64,000 nt of DNA from Liolophura sinensis (lineage: Eukaryota > Mollusca > Polyplacophora > Chitonida > Chitonidae): contig NC_088302.1 of assembly GCF_032854445.1 (NCBI RefSeq), positions 27,431,080 through 27,495,079 on the forward strand. The letters run 5' to 3'. This document shows, piece after piece, positions 1 through 12,349 of this stretch. The translations under genes and the position numbers were made by a program. The notes under the pieces are model-generated. The model searched no databases and was not told the origin of the DNA. It saw only the letters and a program-made list of their open reading frames with translations. How positions within the stretch are numbered: the stretch's first letter is position 1; every line of letters begins with the position of its first letter.

Positions 1-886
1 TCAAAGTTGGTGAATCCTCATGCCATTCAATTAAGTATTAGTAAAAATTGAACGAACAACACGTGTGAGAACGAGCCGACATTCAACTGTATTTGTAATA
101 TAAATGCATGTATAGCATCACAGTCACAAAATTCATCAACTGATCCTGATTAATTTTGGTAATAATTGTAAGCCCTTTATTATTGCGGAATAACAGAAGC
201 AAGGAATTCCATTTGGTTGGTTGATAAGGGTAAAAAAAAATACGCGTAAATACTTCGGTTTCATGATATCTATGCCGAGACTGGTTAAAAATAAATAATA
301 TTTTATTAGCACATGCTAAGGTCTGAATTTGACTTAAGTTTTACTCATTAAAAATGTCTTCGGGATTGGTCGCGGCTTTAGTAACCTCTGAATCCTCCCA
401 CGGGAGTCCTGTGACCCCAAACATGGCAGTCTAGCATTGGAAGAAGCCGACGACAACGATCTGGTTGGCATGACCTGGAACAGATAGCACACATAACAAA
501 GTTTAGCATTAAATACACGGTAAGGTCATACAGGTATTGCACTGTAAAACATCTATTCTCTATAATCCTCGACCCTTACGTATCACGTAAAGGCGATTAC
601 AGACTATAAATCGCACGTTAGATTCCCTGTTGTCATAGCGAAATGCTCGTACGCTGGCGTAAATGGAACGGCGTCTTTGTTTACAAAGCGGGCGTGACTC
701 AGCAACTTGACGTGACAACGTGACTTTACGCCCCATCCTTGACTATTTGATCTGTATAGTTGATTTTAAAAATACATAGAAGTAAACTGTTAAAAGCATT
801 TGGATTTGGTTAGCGTTTTCAAGAAAATTCAAAACTTGACACCGGTTTCATTGAATCTCAAGACTGTGTGCATGCTTTCGTGAAAA
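1..886. other. intergenic, no gene seen
   Basis: AT-rich sequence without a convincing coding exon on either strand. Further 3' exons of the FAM184-like gene (reading leftward from 1978) could lie here or beyond the window, but I could not recognise one. Confidence 0.4.
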
Positions 887-1110
887 CAGATGGTTATTAT
901 GCAGCTACATGTTTTACACGAGTAACAATACAGAAAATAGATGGTTGTCATGCAGCTACATGTTTTACACGAGTAACAATACAGAAAATAGATGATTATC
1001 ATGCAGCTACATGTTTTACACGAGTAACAATACAGAAAATAGATGGTTATCATGCAGCTACATGTTTTACACGAGTAACAACACAGAAAATAAATGGTTA
1101 TCATGCAGCT
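887..1110. repeat. 51-bp minisatellite, about 4.4 copies
   Basis: The word GCAGCTACATG recurs at 901, 952, 1003, 1054 and (shortened) 1105, an exact 51-bp spacing. Because 51 is divisible by three, both strands give repetitive open frames of 17-residue units; these are by-products of the repeat and not genes. A decayed extra piece (GAGTAACAATACAGAAGGAG) sits at about 1158-1180. Confidence 0.9.
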
Positions 1111-1186
1111 CTAACACCGTAATACGAATGCCTCCGTCTGATTCTTACTCTTGTCGAGTAACAATACAGAAGGAGATAGATGGTTT

Positions 1187-1977
1187 ATGGTATCCATTTA
1201 CTGAAAGGCAAAATACATGACGTCCCATGATCCCCAACACAAACTTTACAATGATTAAAATGAAGTCACAATCTTTCGGGGCGGAAATCACAGGCACGAT
1301 AGTTTTCTCGATACACGATAGACACGATAGTTGAGGTAAAGTCTGGGGAATGTGAGGCTCAGTTCATGACATTACCACCGGTGTACGTAAGGCTTTGCGC
1401 GTCACAGCTGCAGTATGTGGCGTGGCGTTGTCATGTCAGAATGCCTTGAACCATGTTTTATCATTGCCTCAAACAGTTTTATCATTGTGAAGGGTTACTA
1501 AACGTCACGCGTTTTTCCCATGAAGTTGTTGCTGTGTTGCACTTTTTTCTTCTGTGTTACTTAATAACCACAGAACAGAGGCATGATAAACATGATGTAT
1601 TTCCACTGAGATTAAAATAAATAACTACATGCGACATTTGCTCCTATAAGAATGTCTACAGAGATGAGACAGGCACTGAGAATAACAGTACAGTACATCA
1701 AAAATATAATTTTGTCACTTTCGGCACTTCTAAGCTAAATCAAAAATATTGTTTTGAAAAAAAAATTATATAAAAAGAGGAATCCCTCCAAACAGAGGAA
1801 AAATTGCATGTTTAAGTTTGGCTGAATGCCTGTCAAGGCGAATTCATTTCCTGGTATACCCATGACTCGATGAGGTTGTCATGAAAATGAATAAAACTAT
1901 AAACGGAAGGATCATCAAAGTAATTCATAACATGTCTGCAAGTGTAACTAAAACCCACATGTTCGAATTGTACTTAC
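1187..1977. other. intergenic or intronic, nothing recognised
   Basis: No coding exon recognised. If the exon ending at 1978 belongs to a minus-strand gene, this stretch is its next intron. Confidence 0.35.
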
Positions 1978-2253
1978 ATCGTGGTCATAAACCTGTCCGC
2001 TAGCAAAACTAAAGGACTTCTCCCTGCTTGTCTTGGGCGGTGTACTGGGGGCCCTATGATGGGGGTTCACCGCTTGTATCTGATTCACGCCAATTTTCCC
2101 AGCCCTGGGGTCAATCACTATCGGCTGTTTATCTGTGAACATCCGGTTGAAGTTTAAATCCCTGTTACTCAGCTCCATCCGATATTTATGCACCTCTCTC
2201 CGTAAACGCTCGATCTCACTGTTGTAATCCTTGAGAGCAAAGAATTTACGCAT
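1978..2253 (-). CDS. coding exon, FAM184-like C-terminal region (candidate)
   Basis: An open exon of up to 92 codons ends at a strong donor (GAT followed by GTAAGT, intron starting at 1977). The protein is a short charged coiled coil (SEIERLRREV), then a conserved-looking block with NFNRMF and VIDPRAGKIG, then a Ser/Pro-rich stretch. The coiled coil followed by an Asn-Phe-rich block resembles the C-terminal part of FAM184 proteins as I remember them, and it lies downstream of and on the same strand as a FAM184-like first exon. The frame opens with ATG at 2253, but a pyrimidine-rich acceptor (TTTGCTCTCAAG) would start the exon at 2229 in phase 0, matching the phase-0 donor of the upstream exon. 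If the two exons join directly, most of the long central coiled coil of FAM184 is missing. Equally, this could be the first exon of a separate gene. Confidence 0.5.
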
Positions 2254-3564
2254 CGTTTAAAGTTTTTTTAGTGAAAATGTTACTGTGGTTATATTACTAC
2301 TAAATCTATGTAATTCAGTTATGTGTTGGCTTGGTCTTTTAGCCAACCATAGGCTTATATATGCATGTGGTCACCTACATGAAGCGGTCATTTTATTCAT
2401 TTTTCTTCACTGGCTTCATATAGCACGTTTGACTCTATGTCAGTGGGCTAGCTAAGATGAAGTTCTACGATTTTAATACTTTTTCACAACGGCACTAACA
2501 AAGTTAGCCTTTATCTACCAATATATAAACTATCGGTACAGGATTAACGTGGCCGTTTAAATTGTAATAGTAGTTTGGGTAATATACACAAGAACTATCT
2601 TTGTTTCAAAACTGGTACATACGAGGACTTTGTTTTCTCTCGTGTCTTGGAATGGCGTAAATAGACAGTGTTAGGTCTGGTTTACCTTCACATTACTTTA
2701 AGCAACTGTTTCCCATCTTGATAGTATATTATCTATGCCATAAACCAGTTACTACAGTACTGCTTTATCGAGACGCAGGAATACGCCAGCTGAATACAGA
2801 TTTGAGTTTTGAGTGAGGTAACTCAGTTTCTAAAAGCACATGTCGTACAAAAAGATGAGCACCACAGACACGCAATTAACTGCAATTAACTTTACTCAGG
2901 AATATTAAAGTGTAACTTGCATACATCATCTTTACCTACCTACGCTTTAATGTGTACCAAACTGTGTACCTGTAGTGGACATCTTGTTTACATCGCGAGC
3001 TACATGTACACAAACACATGTACAAAACGGTCAATATGCTTTTTGAGAGCATGCGACATCTTAAAAATCAGTCAATTTCTTTTTTTACGTTTTTTTATAT
3101 GTCGAATTCACATATGCAAAGAAATGACAAAAAAGCTCTTTTGGTTCCACTGACATCTTTGTATGGAGACTCAGCCATCCATCTGAAAGCTGCCATTTTG
3201 AAACCCGAAACTTGTGCGTAAAAGTGGGAATGCGACCGTTGTGTTGTGAGAGAGGCCGTTTCGGCGAGCGACCGTTTTGACCTTATTTAAAATGACTTTA
3301 CTTTCTCAGATCAAACATCTATCGTATTTATGGGAGACAGTAAACAGACTCCGCGTGGTATTATCATGACGCATCTATTAAATAAGAAACTTTCATATGT
3401 AGGCACACATATGCATGTAAGTCGGCAGGTCATTTAATATTTGTTTGAAATTCGATAACATTTGCTTGCAAGTTACATCTTTTCATTGCTAGACTCGAGT
3501 TCAGATTTTATTGTAACTTGATAAGTCTATAAACAACTATGTTTTTTAATGTGAATATACTTAC
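2254..3564 (-). other. probable intron between FAM184-like exons
   Basis: It lies between the donor at 3564 and the candidate acceptor before 2229. No further exon was recognised; short exons cannot be excluded. Confidence 0.4.
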
Positions 3565-4320
3565 TACTTGATTGGAAATTTGCGCTGGCATGGCGATGGA
3601 ATTTTTAGAAGAGACAATTTCCGACACTTTTCTTCCAAAGTCCTTCCGTAATTGTTTCAGATCCGCTTCTAATTGCCGATTTTTTGTGATGACATTCTCT
3701 TTGACTCTGTGGGTTTCTTCTAGAAGCTCTTGAAGTTGAGTTATGTCCCTTGTTAGTCGATCAGTTTTCATGGTGAATTCGACGGCTCTTGCTTCTTCTT
3801 GTGCCTGCTGCTCTTTGACTCGTTTCTCCAAAGTGACGTTCGCTTTCTTAAGTTTACTAATTTCTTGATCTTTTGCTTGAAGTTCAGAGGTTTTGGAAGA
3901 GGAATCTTCCATTGCACTCTGCCTTAGCTTTTCAACGTCTTTCTGAGTTTGAATCAGTAAATCCCTCAAGTTTTGACATTCTGATTTTTCATCTTGCAGT
4001 TGTCTCTCAAGTCCTGCGACACAGTTAGCCCACTCCTCCTTACAACCGTTAGATTCCCGTTCCACGGCCTCCTTAAAATGTGTCGCCTGATCAGCATACA
4101 GTTTTTCCAACTCAGCAATACGCGTTTCTCGTACAAGAATTTTCTGATTCGCATCGTCGAGCAATAGTTGAATATCGCACTCGTATGCGTCCTTTAAAGC
4201 ATCTATCTCCACTTCTTTTTCATGATTTCTTGTGAACAACATATGCACGACTTGAGTCAGTTCAGCAACTTTCTTGGACATTCGAAATTCGAACGATTTC
4301 CTTGGAACAAAATCCGCCAT
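3565..4320 (-). CDS. FAM184-like: 5' coding exon of a FAM184-like coiled-coil protein
   Basis: A 252-codon exon starts with ATG at 4320 and ends in phase 0 at a consensus donor (GTAAGT at 3564-3559). After about a dozen residues comes the FAM184 N-terminal signature: KMSKK-like 'RMSKKVAELTQVV', then 'IDALKDAYECDIQLLL'. Almost uninterrupted heptad coiled coil rich in Glu, Lys and Leu follows to the end of the exon. FAM184 proteins are long coiled-coil proteins of poorly defined function. The gene reads leftward, and the next exon may be the one at 1978-2229. I place it by the N-terminal motif, since coiled coils alone are not diagnostic; another coiled-coil family is possible. Codons beyond the donor are intronic read-through. 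Confidence 0.7.
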
Positions 4321-7110
4321 TTTTGTTTGAAAAGCCCTATTTTACTGCTAACAGTATACAATGCCACCCTTCTTAAAAAGCTACTCTTTGGTCAAACTGC
4401 AAATTTCGACATATTAACCGCTCAAGATTATTTGACTCTATAAAATTACTCTCAAATATAATAAAGGGGGATTTTCTCCAGTAAGTTGTCCCCAAGGTAA
4501 ACATCCAATATGTTATTTAATGAGGCAGAGATCTGTTAATGATCCGTCACTTAATGCGTGCACTCCATCGTTCCGATCTGATATAGATACACAGCACACA
4601 CATGGTCGTGGAGATTAACCGGAACTCCAGCATAGAAAGCTAAGGTCATTTCATCCAATGAAGCAACAGAAATATCCTGGACTTTGGTTTATCGGCCAGG
4701 GCTGTTAATTTTTCCTTGAATAAAACATGCCACGTAAAGCAGACGGCTTTACTTCTCGAAGATGTCACGCTCGTCCGAGGGAAGGTTGCATGGAGTTAAC
4801 TATAAACTGTTAAACAGACTGCCCATGTGAATTAATACAGCCGTATATTATACAGCAGTTCCAGTTGTTCAGCCCCACTTATGTCAGTCTTACTCTGTCT
4901 GTCCCTCAGGTATGGACTCGTACTGCCTTCTAAACACACCTGCAATCATGCAAAAAGTACAAAGCTTTACTAAATGGGGTGTCTTTCTGGTTCACTGAAC
5001 ACTTCAATGAGAATAGCCTATAGCGACGTAGATTAGTATTCAGTAACAAAGACTGTAATCCGATTACGCCTCAAGATATAATATTTAGCATGCGGCATAA
5101 GATTTACTAAAGATTGCGTTCGGTAAATTAAGTAAACACTGGAATAATTCTGCTTAATTATTTACCTCATCTATATACTTTTGTGCGCGGGAGACAAATG
5201 TGATTTCTTAAGTTAAATAGCAAGGTTGGTTTAAGCTAACTCTGCAGTATATTAGTTCAGAGAACAGAAGTATACTCTTATATGTACAATTAAGTAGACG
5301 GTTTAAGTTCTGAAATTTGATGCATGCTTGCCATTAAAGGGCAGAAGCACGGGATACTTGATCAAGCTCTGACAATCTTCAAATACGTGCACATATAACA
5401 AGCCAGTGAATGCAAAATTTCAGGGCACACATTAACTTTGGTCTGGGCTAATTTCCTTTTGCCGTGAGTGAAATTTTTTGTTTTGTTTCATCATATCGCG
5501 CTTACTTGTGCCCGTGGAAAACAAGAGCTTTGTCCAGCTGTACCTCACAAACCCTATTATATAAGCCCCCAGACATGAACCAGCGTGAGCTCCAAACCAA
5601 TTCGAGCACACGACCTCATTGCTGAAGGGAACGATCGGCCTAATATATCGCATACAGACTACACACCGCGTAACAACTGTGTTGACTGGTTATACATGTA
5701 GCTTTCACTGTTAGTGGTAAGTCTGCGCGTAAACAGTATGTAATACTAGGCCAGGTGTACAACCGCTCTAGATATATTCGCTACAGCCTTGAATTGTTGT
5801 TCCTTTTCTTATTGCTACCTTGGATGAAAGAAACATTCAAGTTGTTTTCAGACTGAAAGTAAACCACAAATTCTTAGAGTTTGGCGTATCATGTGAGAGG
5901 GGAGACAAATCGATATGTCGAGCCGAGTAACAGTTCATCCATTCATGAACATGTGGCATTGGTGTAAAGAAAAACTTTAACAGAACAGCCACCTGTTAAT
6001 CTGGTATTCTATCAACAAACATTAAAACCTATCAAAACATCATATGATTATATGCAGGTATGCGTAAATGTGTGCGTCTGGCTACATGTGTGCGTTTATA
6101 TATATATAGCTGTGACTAATATAACTGTTATATAAGTGTGTATGCATGCATGTATATGTGTTTGCTTGCATGTACATGTATGTATATGTGTATGCTTTTA
6201 TGCATATGTGTATGCCAGTATGTACATGTATGTATATGCGTATGCTTGTATGCTTGTATATAACAGGGCACATATGAAAACTAAACACTGTATACACCTA
6301 TATATCGCGGCATACAAACATATATACAAATTTTACATTTTATATTCTACACCTACCTTGCTCAGAGGATCTGTCTTTCCTGTCCAGCTCTCAAGTATGG
6401 ATCGTATATCTGCTGACATATTTATATAGAATTTCGGCTGCCGGCTGAATACATGTGCAAGGATATGTGTCTACATATACTGGCGAGCTGCACAATGGCT
6501 TTGTGGTAGTGGGCAGATATCATGAGCGAGCAACACCCATTCCGCAGGCCTTACAGTAATTCACAATATAACGGTGAAGTTTTTGCATTCCAATAAGACC
6601 GTCACACAGACAATGCCGCGTTGACTGCTAATCTGACAGGCATAAATGTGTAAGCTAACAGACTTCAATACCAGTCGCAGGTAGCGACGGCCGTACGTGA
6701 TACCTTGTCAATATTAGTAAAACTGCCTGCTCGTGTGTTGATCCTTGTGCCATGCTTGCTGCTAAGGTAATTTAACAACTGTCTGGTTTAACACTGACTA
6801 CTGGTGACCACTTCAGAATATGAATGACAAGACTGCAAACAAAAACGCCCACGGCTTCATTTTACATGTGCCCAGTTTTATACCCGTAAAAACCATAGTG
6901 CGGTTAAGCCAGTTTATTACTTCTGCTGAACTTGAACTATATGGCAAAATGCCAATCACATGTTGAAATCTCATACACATAAGGAGAAACACCTATTGCC
7001 AACGTTGAGATCATATCTTTAATACACTCCATGTTTTCACCACGGTAAAGTCCAAGGCCAGGCAAGTTCGTGCCACGCAGGCCCGTCTATAGGAATATAT
7101 ATTTGCGCTA
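4321..7110. other. intergenic, nothing but low-complexity DNA
   Basis: Promoter side of the FAM184-like gene and AT-rich spacer. Apart from the TG/TATG-rich tract listed separately, I see no gene, RNA or recognisable element. Confidence 0.4.
6064..6265. repeat. TG / TATG-rich low-complexity tract
   Basis: Imperfect runs of TATGTGTATGC, GTACATGTATG and similar words alternate purine and pyrimidine. Open frames on both strands here are repetitive Met-Tyr-Val-Cys or Ile-His-Thr proteins and are artefacts. Confidence 0.8.
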
Positions 7111-7136
7111 TATAAGCATGTTATCTTTTTTTTTTT

Positions 7137-7389
7137 GGATTGGTGTTTTACGCCGTACTCAAGAATATTTCACTTATACGACGGCGGCCAGCATTATGGT
7201 GGGAGCAAACCGGGCAGAGCCCGGGGGTAAACCCACGACCATCCGCAGGTTGCTGCAGGACCTTCTAAGGTACGGCCGGAGAGCAAGCCAGCATGAGCTG
7301 GTCTTGAACTCACAGCGACTGCATTGGTGAGAGGCTTCTGGGTCACAACGCTGCGCTAGCGCGCTAACCGACTGAGCCACGCAGGCCCC
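7137..7389 (-). mobile_element. full-length tRNA-derived SINE
   Basis: The tRNA-like head is at the right end: on the minus strand, GGGGCCTGCGTGGCTCAGTC then GGTTAGCGCGCTAGC (A box) and GTTCAAGACCAGCTC (B box). The tail is at the left, with TACGCCGTACTCAAGAATATT and a T run at 7125-7136 (poly-A of the insert). Imperfect target duplications flank it (TATAAGCATGTTA at 7110 and TATACAAGCATGTAG at 7391). It serves as the reference copy for the other SINE pieces in the window. Confidence 0.92.
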
Positions 7390-7403
7390 CTATACAAGCA
7401 TGT

Positions 7404-10400
7404 AGCCTTTTGATTCCTGACTTCCGAAAACTGATAAAGTACATTCTCTTATTAGCACCAAATGAACGTTGATTATTTATATATTAAATTAAATTAGATT
7501 AAATCAGAAATTACAATCAGGTCGAATTAACCTTTAAAGATACATGAAAAGGTTGTATAAACCGAACAGATTGGTTTTAAGGAACATGCAGAGAGATGTG
7601 TCAAAAAATGACATTTTTTTATTTTCGACGCATATTTCATATTTCTTAATAACCCTTGTGTATTTTCCATAAATGGTCAGAAATATTTGGAAATTACAAT
7701 GTACGTCATTGATGAACAAACTGGAAACAGGGGACCAGCTTATTACCCCCAATTCGTGTTCTCTTCCCAAACAAAGCAGTTTTGACAGCTATCACCGTCG
7801 ACGCCATTTTAGCGGGCTACTTAATTTCCGGGCTGTCTGCTAGGGTCTTTTGAAAACTGTAGTTATAGTACATGTGTTATTTAAATAAAATGCCTTAAGA
7901 GTACATATTTATTTTGAAGCATGAAAAACTATTCTGTTTTTGGTGTGAAAAATAGATTCACAAACCCTGTTTGTGTACACAAGACATGCTGGCTTCGCTG
8001 GAATTACCTTGACTCCAACTTTGTGAGAAGAGGTGAGTCATACATCTGTTCAGAAATTTTGTTTTAACAATTCTAAAAGTATTTCAGGACGTAAAAACTC
8101 AATTTCGCCAGTTGATTGTCATACATGTTACTAATTAATCGACTGTTTTGTTTTCTTTGGAAACAAATTCTCACCGCGGACAGGTAACACCACTGATCTA
8201 CGCTGCTAACAGCCTGACAACAACAACAACGGCCAAACTTGTACTATTCTAGGTAGAAGCCAGCTCTACTTTCAGGTAATGGGCAGACAAATTTGATTTC
8301 TAAGTTGACAATAATTCGAAGCATTTGGGTTACATTTGCTTACACATGGGTCAAGTAGTTGTAAACTGTGATTTTTTTCAGGAACATTAAAGGGCTATGT
8401 TAACCATGAAAGAATCCATAGAAATATAACAAATTTCCGTTTTCCTTGCTTGTTTCATAAATGATTTAGCTTTTTTTTCGGCTTTTTTTTCTTTTAAATC
8501 ACACGTTGTTCGTCATAAGACAAATTGGGCATGTATTGGATTTCAACCCTCCCTTGCTCAGTGAAAAGTACGGCGACAGTAATACCACCTTGCATGGTGA
8601 AAAGTTGCTTTGTGGTTTTAAATGTCACACTATGAAAGACTTCATAGTCACTTTAAGTCACATATTCAGATTGTTGAAACAGTTTATTGCCAAATGAATG
8701 AATGTTACTGAGAATCATAAAGGCAGTTCATTGACCTCTCAGGTTGGTAGGAAACATAAATTACAATATTCAATTCCATTCTATTTCCAGCAAGTACATT
8801 GAAACCATTCAAGGAGAAACTCTGGTAGATCTGGATATCTCACGTGGGATACAAGGCTTTCAAAGTACTCAGGGCATAGATGACCATGTCTTAGTCTCAA
8901 TTTGAAAATTACTTGCGCCTTAAATGCATGGTCTGCAGACAACTTTAGAAAATGCATCTAATATAAAATAGTGGCAAGAGTACATAAAATCAAGAATCTT
9001 CAGGAAAAAACTATATGTATTTTTCACGCCTACTTACATGAATATGCAACAACTAAAGAAGTTCGGGTTTACATTTCTTCAAGCCACTCATTTTTTGTGG
9101 TTTGTGCTGAGTACCTACTCTTTTATCTTAGTTAAATTATCTTCCCAAACATGCCAAACAAGTTATGGAAGTTTATAATTGAACGCTACGTTTAAGCAAA
9201 AATAAAATGTTAGCTAGCCTTTTTCTTTGGAGATGAGTTTAACTTCAACTTTATTTGATATTTTAATGCTGTTTTCGTGTGCAGCTACTTCTTGATTTAC
9301 AGTTCCAGGCGACAGCGTCATGATGTCCAGGAGGCTGATGCTGGTGCTGGATGTATTGATCGTTGTTGATCAGATCAGAGCACCATCAATGGAATTCATT
9401 TAAGGGTATAATTCATACGATCTGTTTCTTATTATATTGCAGCCTGTTGTGTTATGTGCAGATACGTGTATCATCACATTACTTTTTGTTTTTAAAAGCT
9501 GACAAGGAGCACTGAAGTGTGATTTTTTTTAATGTGACTTATTAGTTTGCATTAGAATTTAATGTGAAATAAAATTTGTGAACCAGTATTTTTATTTCTA
9601 TATTGATAATGGCCCAACACCTAAATGCCCCAAAAGCTGTCTATATAATACAAACAATTGGAAGCATTTTATTCAACTTAAAAAAAGAATTTTAGAAAGA
9701 GAAGTAAATGTAGTTTTCTGTTATCTTATCTGGCCTAACACGTGCACTTCAACAATATTCCAAGCACATGATAGTGGTATGTATAATAGACTCTTTACGT
9801 TTGCATCAACCTAAATGTTTTTGGTGTTTAAGTATTCATATACAGTTCTATAAATGTGGCAAATACCACCTCAGTTAAAAGTTTAATAGATTCGGGTTAT
9901 AATGGAAACTGAATAACTGCATGCTTTTCTGTAAAATAACTGCCAATTCTACATAATTTTATAAATTAATTGATATACCTATAGTATATCAAAGCATATT
10001 GTGTACATCTTTTAGTGCCACAATGCTTAAGTAAAAGTTCATACTTTAGGCCAATGTTTACATAATATGCAGGTGTTACATAAATGGAATGAATGTCAGT
10101 ATATATAAGTCTAAATATACATGTTTTCTTTTATTTGTTCTTTTTATTTTAGGTGCTTTGCTGGAGTAACTAATGAGACTGGACCGAAATCTAAGAAAAC
10201 AAAACACAAGAACTTGATTGTCAACCAAAAGGTTCTATCGCTAATACAGTCCCTTACAGACTTAGAACGGGCCATGCACTATTATTCATCTTTTAGCTCT
10301 GTCATTGTGAAATACTGGTTTTTAGTTTGGCCATCATATAAATAGCCTAAAATAGAAGTAACAAAAATATTTTCAAATATCAGGAAACCTGAACTTCATG

Positions 10401-10756
10401 TCATACATATATAAATATATCAAGTTATACGGTCAAAATTACTTAGTGCACATGAATACAGGTATTAACATTCAAATTCAAGATGTTTCAAGCAATGTTC
10501 CCCATAATTTTGTGCTTTTTTTTAGATTATGCTTTGTTTTGGGCACCTGTAAAGGTTGCCAAAACGTCCTTGTATTTGATACAATGTGTAGTTTCCTACT
10601 ACAAAATGCTACTAATATCTTTCTAGTTCCTTTTAATAATATCGGATTGCACTTGCTGCACAAATTAATAATTTGCAAAAGTACCTGTATATAATCTGGG
10701 CTCAAGATTCAAGAAGAAGGAATGGCAAACGCAATTTTCAAGTGAGTTTTGTATGG
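7404..10756. other. intergenic, no recognised gene
   Basis: AT-rich sequence with several isolated short open frames lacking family resemblance or consistent splice signals. Small islands such as 8170-8280 and 10120-10345 could hold untranslated or coding exons, but I cannot support any. Confidence 0.35.
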
Positions 10757-11517
10757 TTATTGTTATGTGCACAACTGCCGTCAGCTTCTAAATTTAGCTT
10801 GTCACTGTTTACATATGCTGAGTTTAGGGCCTGCTGTCTGCCTCTACCTTAGAATGTTCCAGAGTACGCTCAGTTCGGGGCCTGTTTGTTTACAACAAGT
10901 GTTCAGGAATTTTCTTATTCTAGAAAATTCCACCAGTCTATATAAGACCTACGAAAGCACGTCAAAGGGGAAGAAAGGAGAATTATTGAGAGTTTGGATG
11001 CTTTCGCTGTGTGTTACTTTAGTAGGCCTTTTGTGCTGAATTTTGGTATCTTTATAGACTCTGGCTTTGTTATATCCTATCTCCACCGAGCACTTGTTCA
11101 GTCTGAACTTGTATATTTAATCTGTGCTCTTGTGTACACAGTGCTTATTAGTACACGGACCCTGTCTGTGGAATTTTGTGTATATTTCTTCATACACTCA
11201 GTTATACTGTGGATTTTCCCTCTTATGAATATTGCCTCTGTGCAATTTTTTGAGCATTGTGGAGTATATGCGTCCCTTTGGACTTGACACCGTTGTACAT
11301 GTAAGTACTTTAGTATTTGTATAGATACTGCTATCCTTTCTCGTAAAACTTAAGTACTTTAGTATTTGTATAAGTCTTGTTATCTGCTCTTGTTAAACGT
11401 AATAAATTGTTGTAAAATAAAATCTGCCGGTTTTGGTTACTTTTGTGCGGCTAAACTGTCGTGTATTTCGAACAAACCATCTCTTTGTAATACAGACAGT
11501 TCGGGTCATAACATTAT
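10757..11517 (+). mobile_element. solo LTR (Gypsy-like) with TTAT target duplication
   Basis: The LTR proper is 10761-11513 (753 bp). It begins TGTTATG and ends CATAACA, a perfect 7-bp inverted terminal repeat of TG..CA type, and is flanked by TTAT at 10757-10760 and 11514-11517. Inside are a TATA box (TATATAAG, 10939-10946) and late polyadenylation signals (AATAAA at 11401 and about 11417), in the order expected for U3-R-U5. A 49-bp tandem duplication (AAGTACTTTAGTATTTGTAT at 11303 and 11352) precedes the polyA signal. No gag-pol coding lies on either side, so this is a recombined solo LTR. Four- to five-base duplications and TGTTATG ends suit Ty3/Gypsy; the superfamily is inferred. Confidence 0.72.
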
Positions 11518-11556
11518 TCTATACAGACATGTACCTCAATACTATTATTTTTTTTA

Positions 11557-11812
11557 GGGGCATCCGTGGATCAGTCGGTTAGCGCGCTAGCGCAGCGTAA
11601 TGACCGAGGAGCCTCTCACCAATGCGGTCGCTGTGAGTTCAAGTCCAGCTCATGCAACCCCGTAAGTGGGAAGGTATTCCAGCACCCTGCAGATGGTCGT
11701 GGGTTCCCCTCGGGCTGTGCCCGGTTTCCTCCCACCATAATGCTGGCTGCCGTCGTGTAAGTGAAATATTCTTGAATACGGCGTAAAACACTAATCAAGT
11801 AAATAAATAAAT
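11557..11812 (+). mobile_element. full-length tRNA-derived SINE
   Basis: The tRNA-like head (TCAGTCGGTTAGCGCGCTAG, then GTTCAAGTCCAGCTC) is followed by the body and a tail ending (AAAT)n at about 11800-11812. Target duplications ATACTATTATTTTTT (about 11539) and ATACTGTTATCTTTT (about 11811) flank it. It lies only 45 bp beyond the solo LTR. Confidence 0.93.
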
Positions 11813-11825
11813 ACTGTTATCTTTT

Positions 11826-12227
11826 CCTATAAAATATATTCTTAACGCTAGCAAAATAACATCACGGAAGCTCTGCAGAAATACTCAGACTATCTGGAAA
11901 GCTGAAAATTATACAAATCCAACGGATAAAAGCTCGCTAACAGCGATTCAAATATAGGCATTTTCCTATGCAATAACGTTGAGAGGACCGTTTTCTTCAT
12001 CCACGGTATTTGTTACAAAGGAGATCACGTGGTCTCTTAGCTTTCGATCCGTCTTACAGAATACCCGAATAATTCAGTTGTGAAGTACAGAAGTACTTAT
12101 CCACATTCTCGACCATTTTTTTTAGGTTTTAGTTATTAATTTTATAGTCATGAAATATAAATGTCATTTTACAACAGTTCTCATCTAAATGAGTATTACA
12201 CTTTTATCGAACAGACTCAGTCATGAT
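11826..12227. other. intergenic, nothing recognised
   Basis: AT-rich spacer without coding or repeat signal. Confidence 0.35.
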
Positions 12228-12349
12228 CGCGAACGAAAAACCGTTTTCAATCTAAGCTTGGTGGAAAATCACATGACTTAGCTGACAGCGCGAACGAAAA
12301 ACCGTTTTCAATCTAAGCTTGGTGGGAAATCACATGACGCAGCTGACAG
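12228..12349. repeat. 61-bp tandem duplication
   Basis: Two near-identical 61-bp copies begin CGCGAACGAAAAACCG at 12228 and 12289 and end in AGCTGACAG. They differ by only a few bases, so the duplication is recent. Confidence 0.93.

Noticed and set aside
6082-6429. Repetitive open frames on both strands
   Set aside because: Products of a TG/TATG-rich low-complexity tract.
11557-11640. tRNA gene
   Set aside because: A and B boxes are present, but the sequence is the head of a SINE; it lacks a foldable acceptor stem and is repeated across the window.
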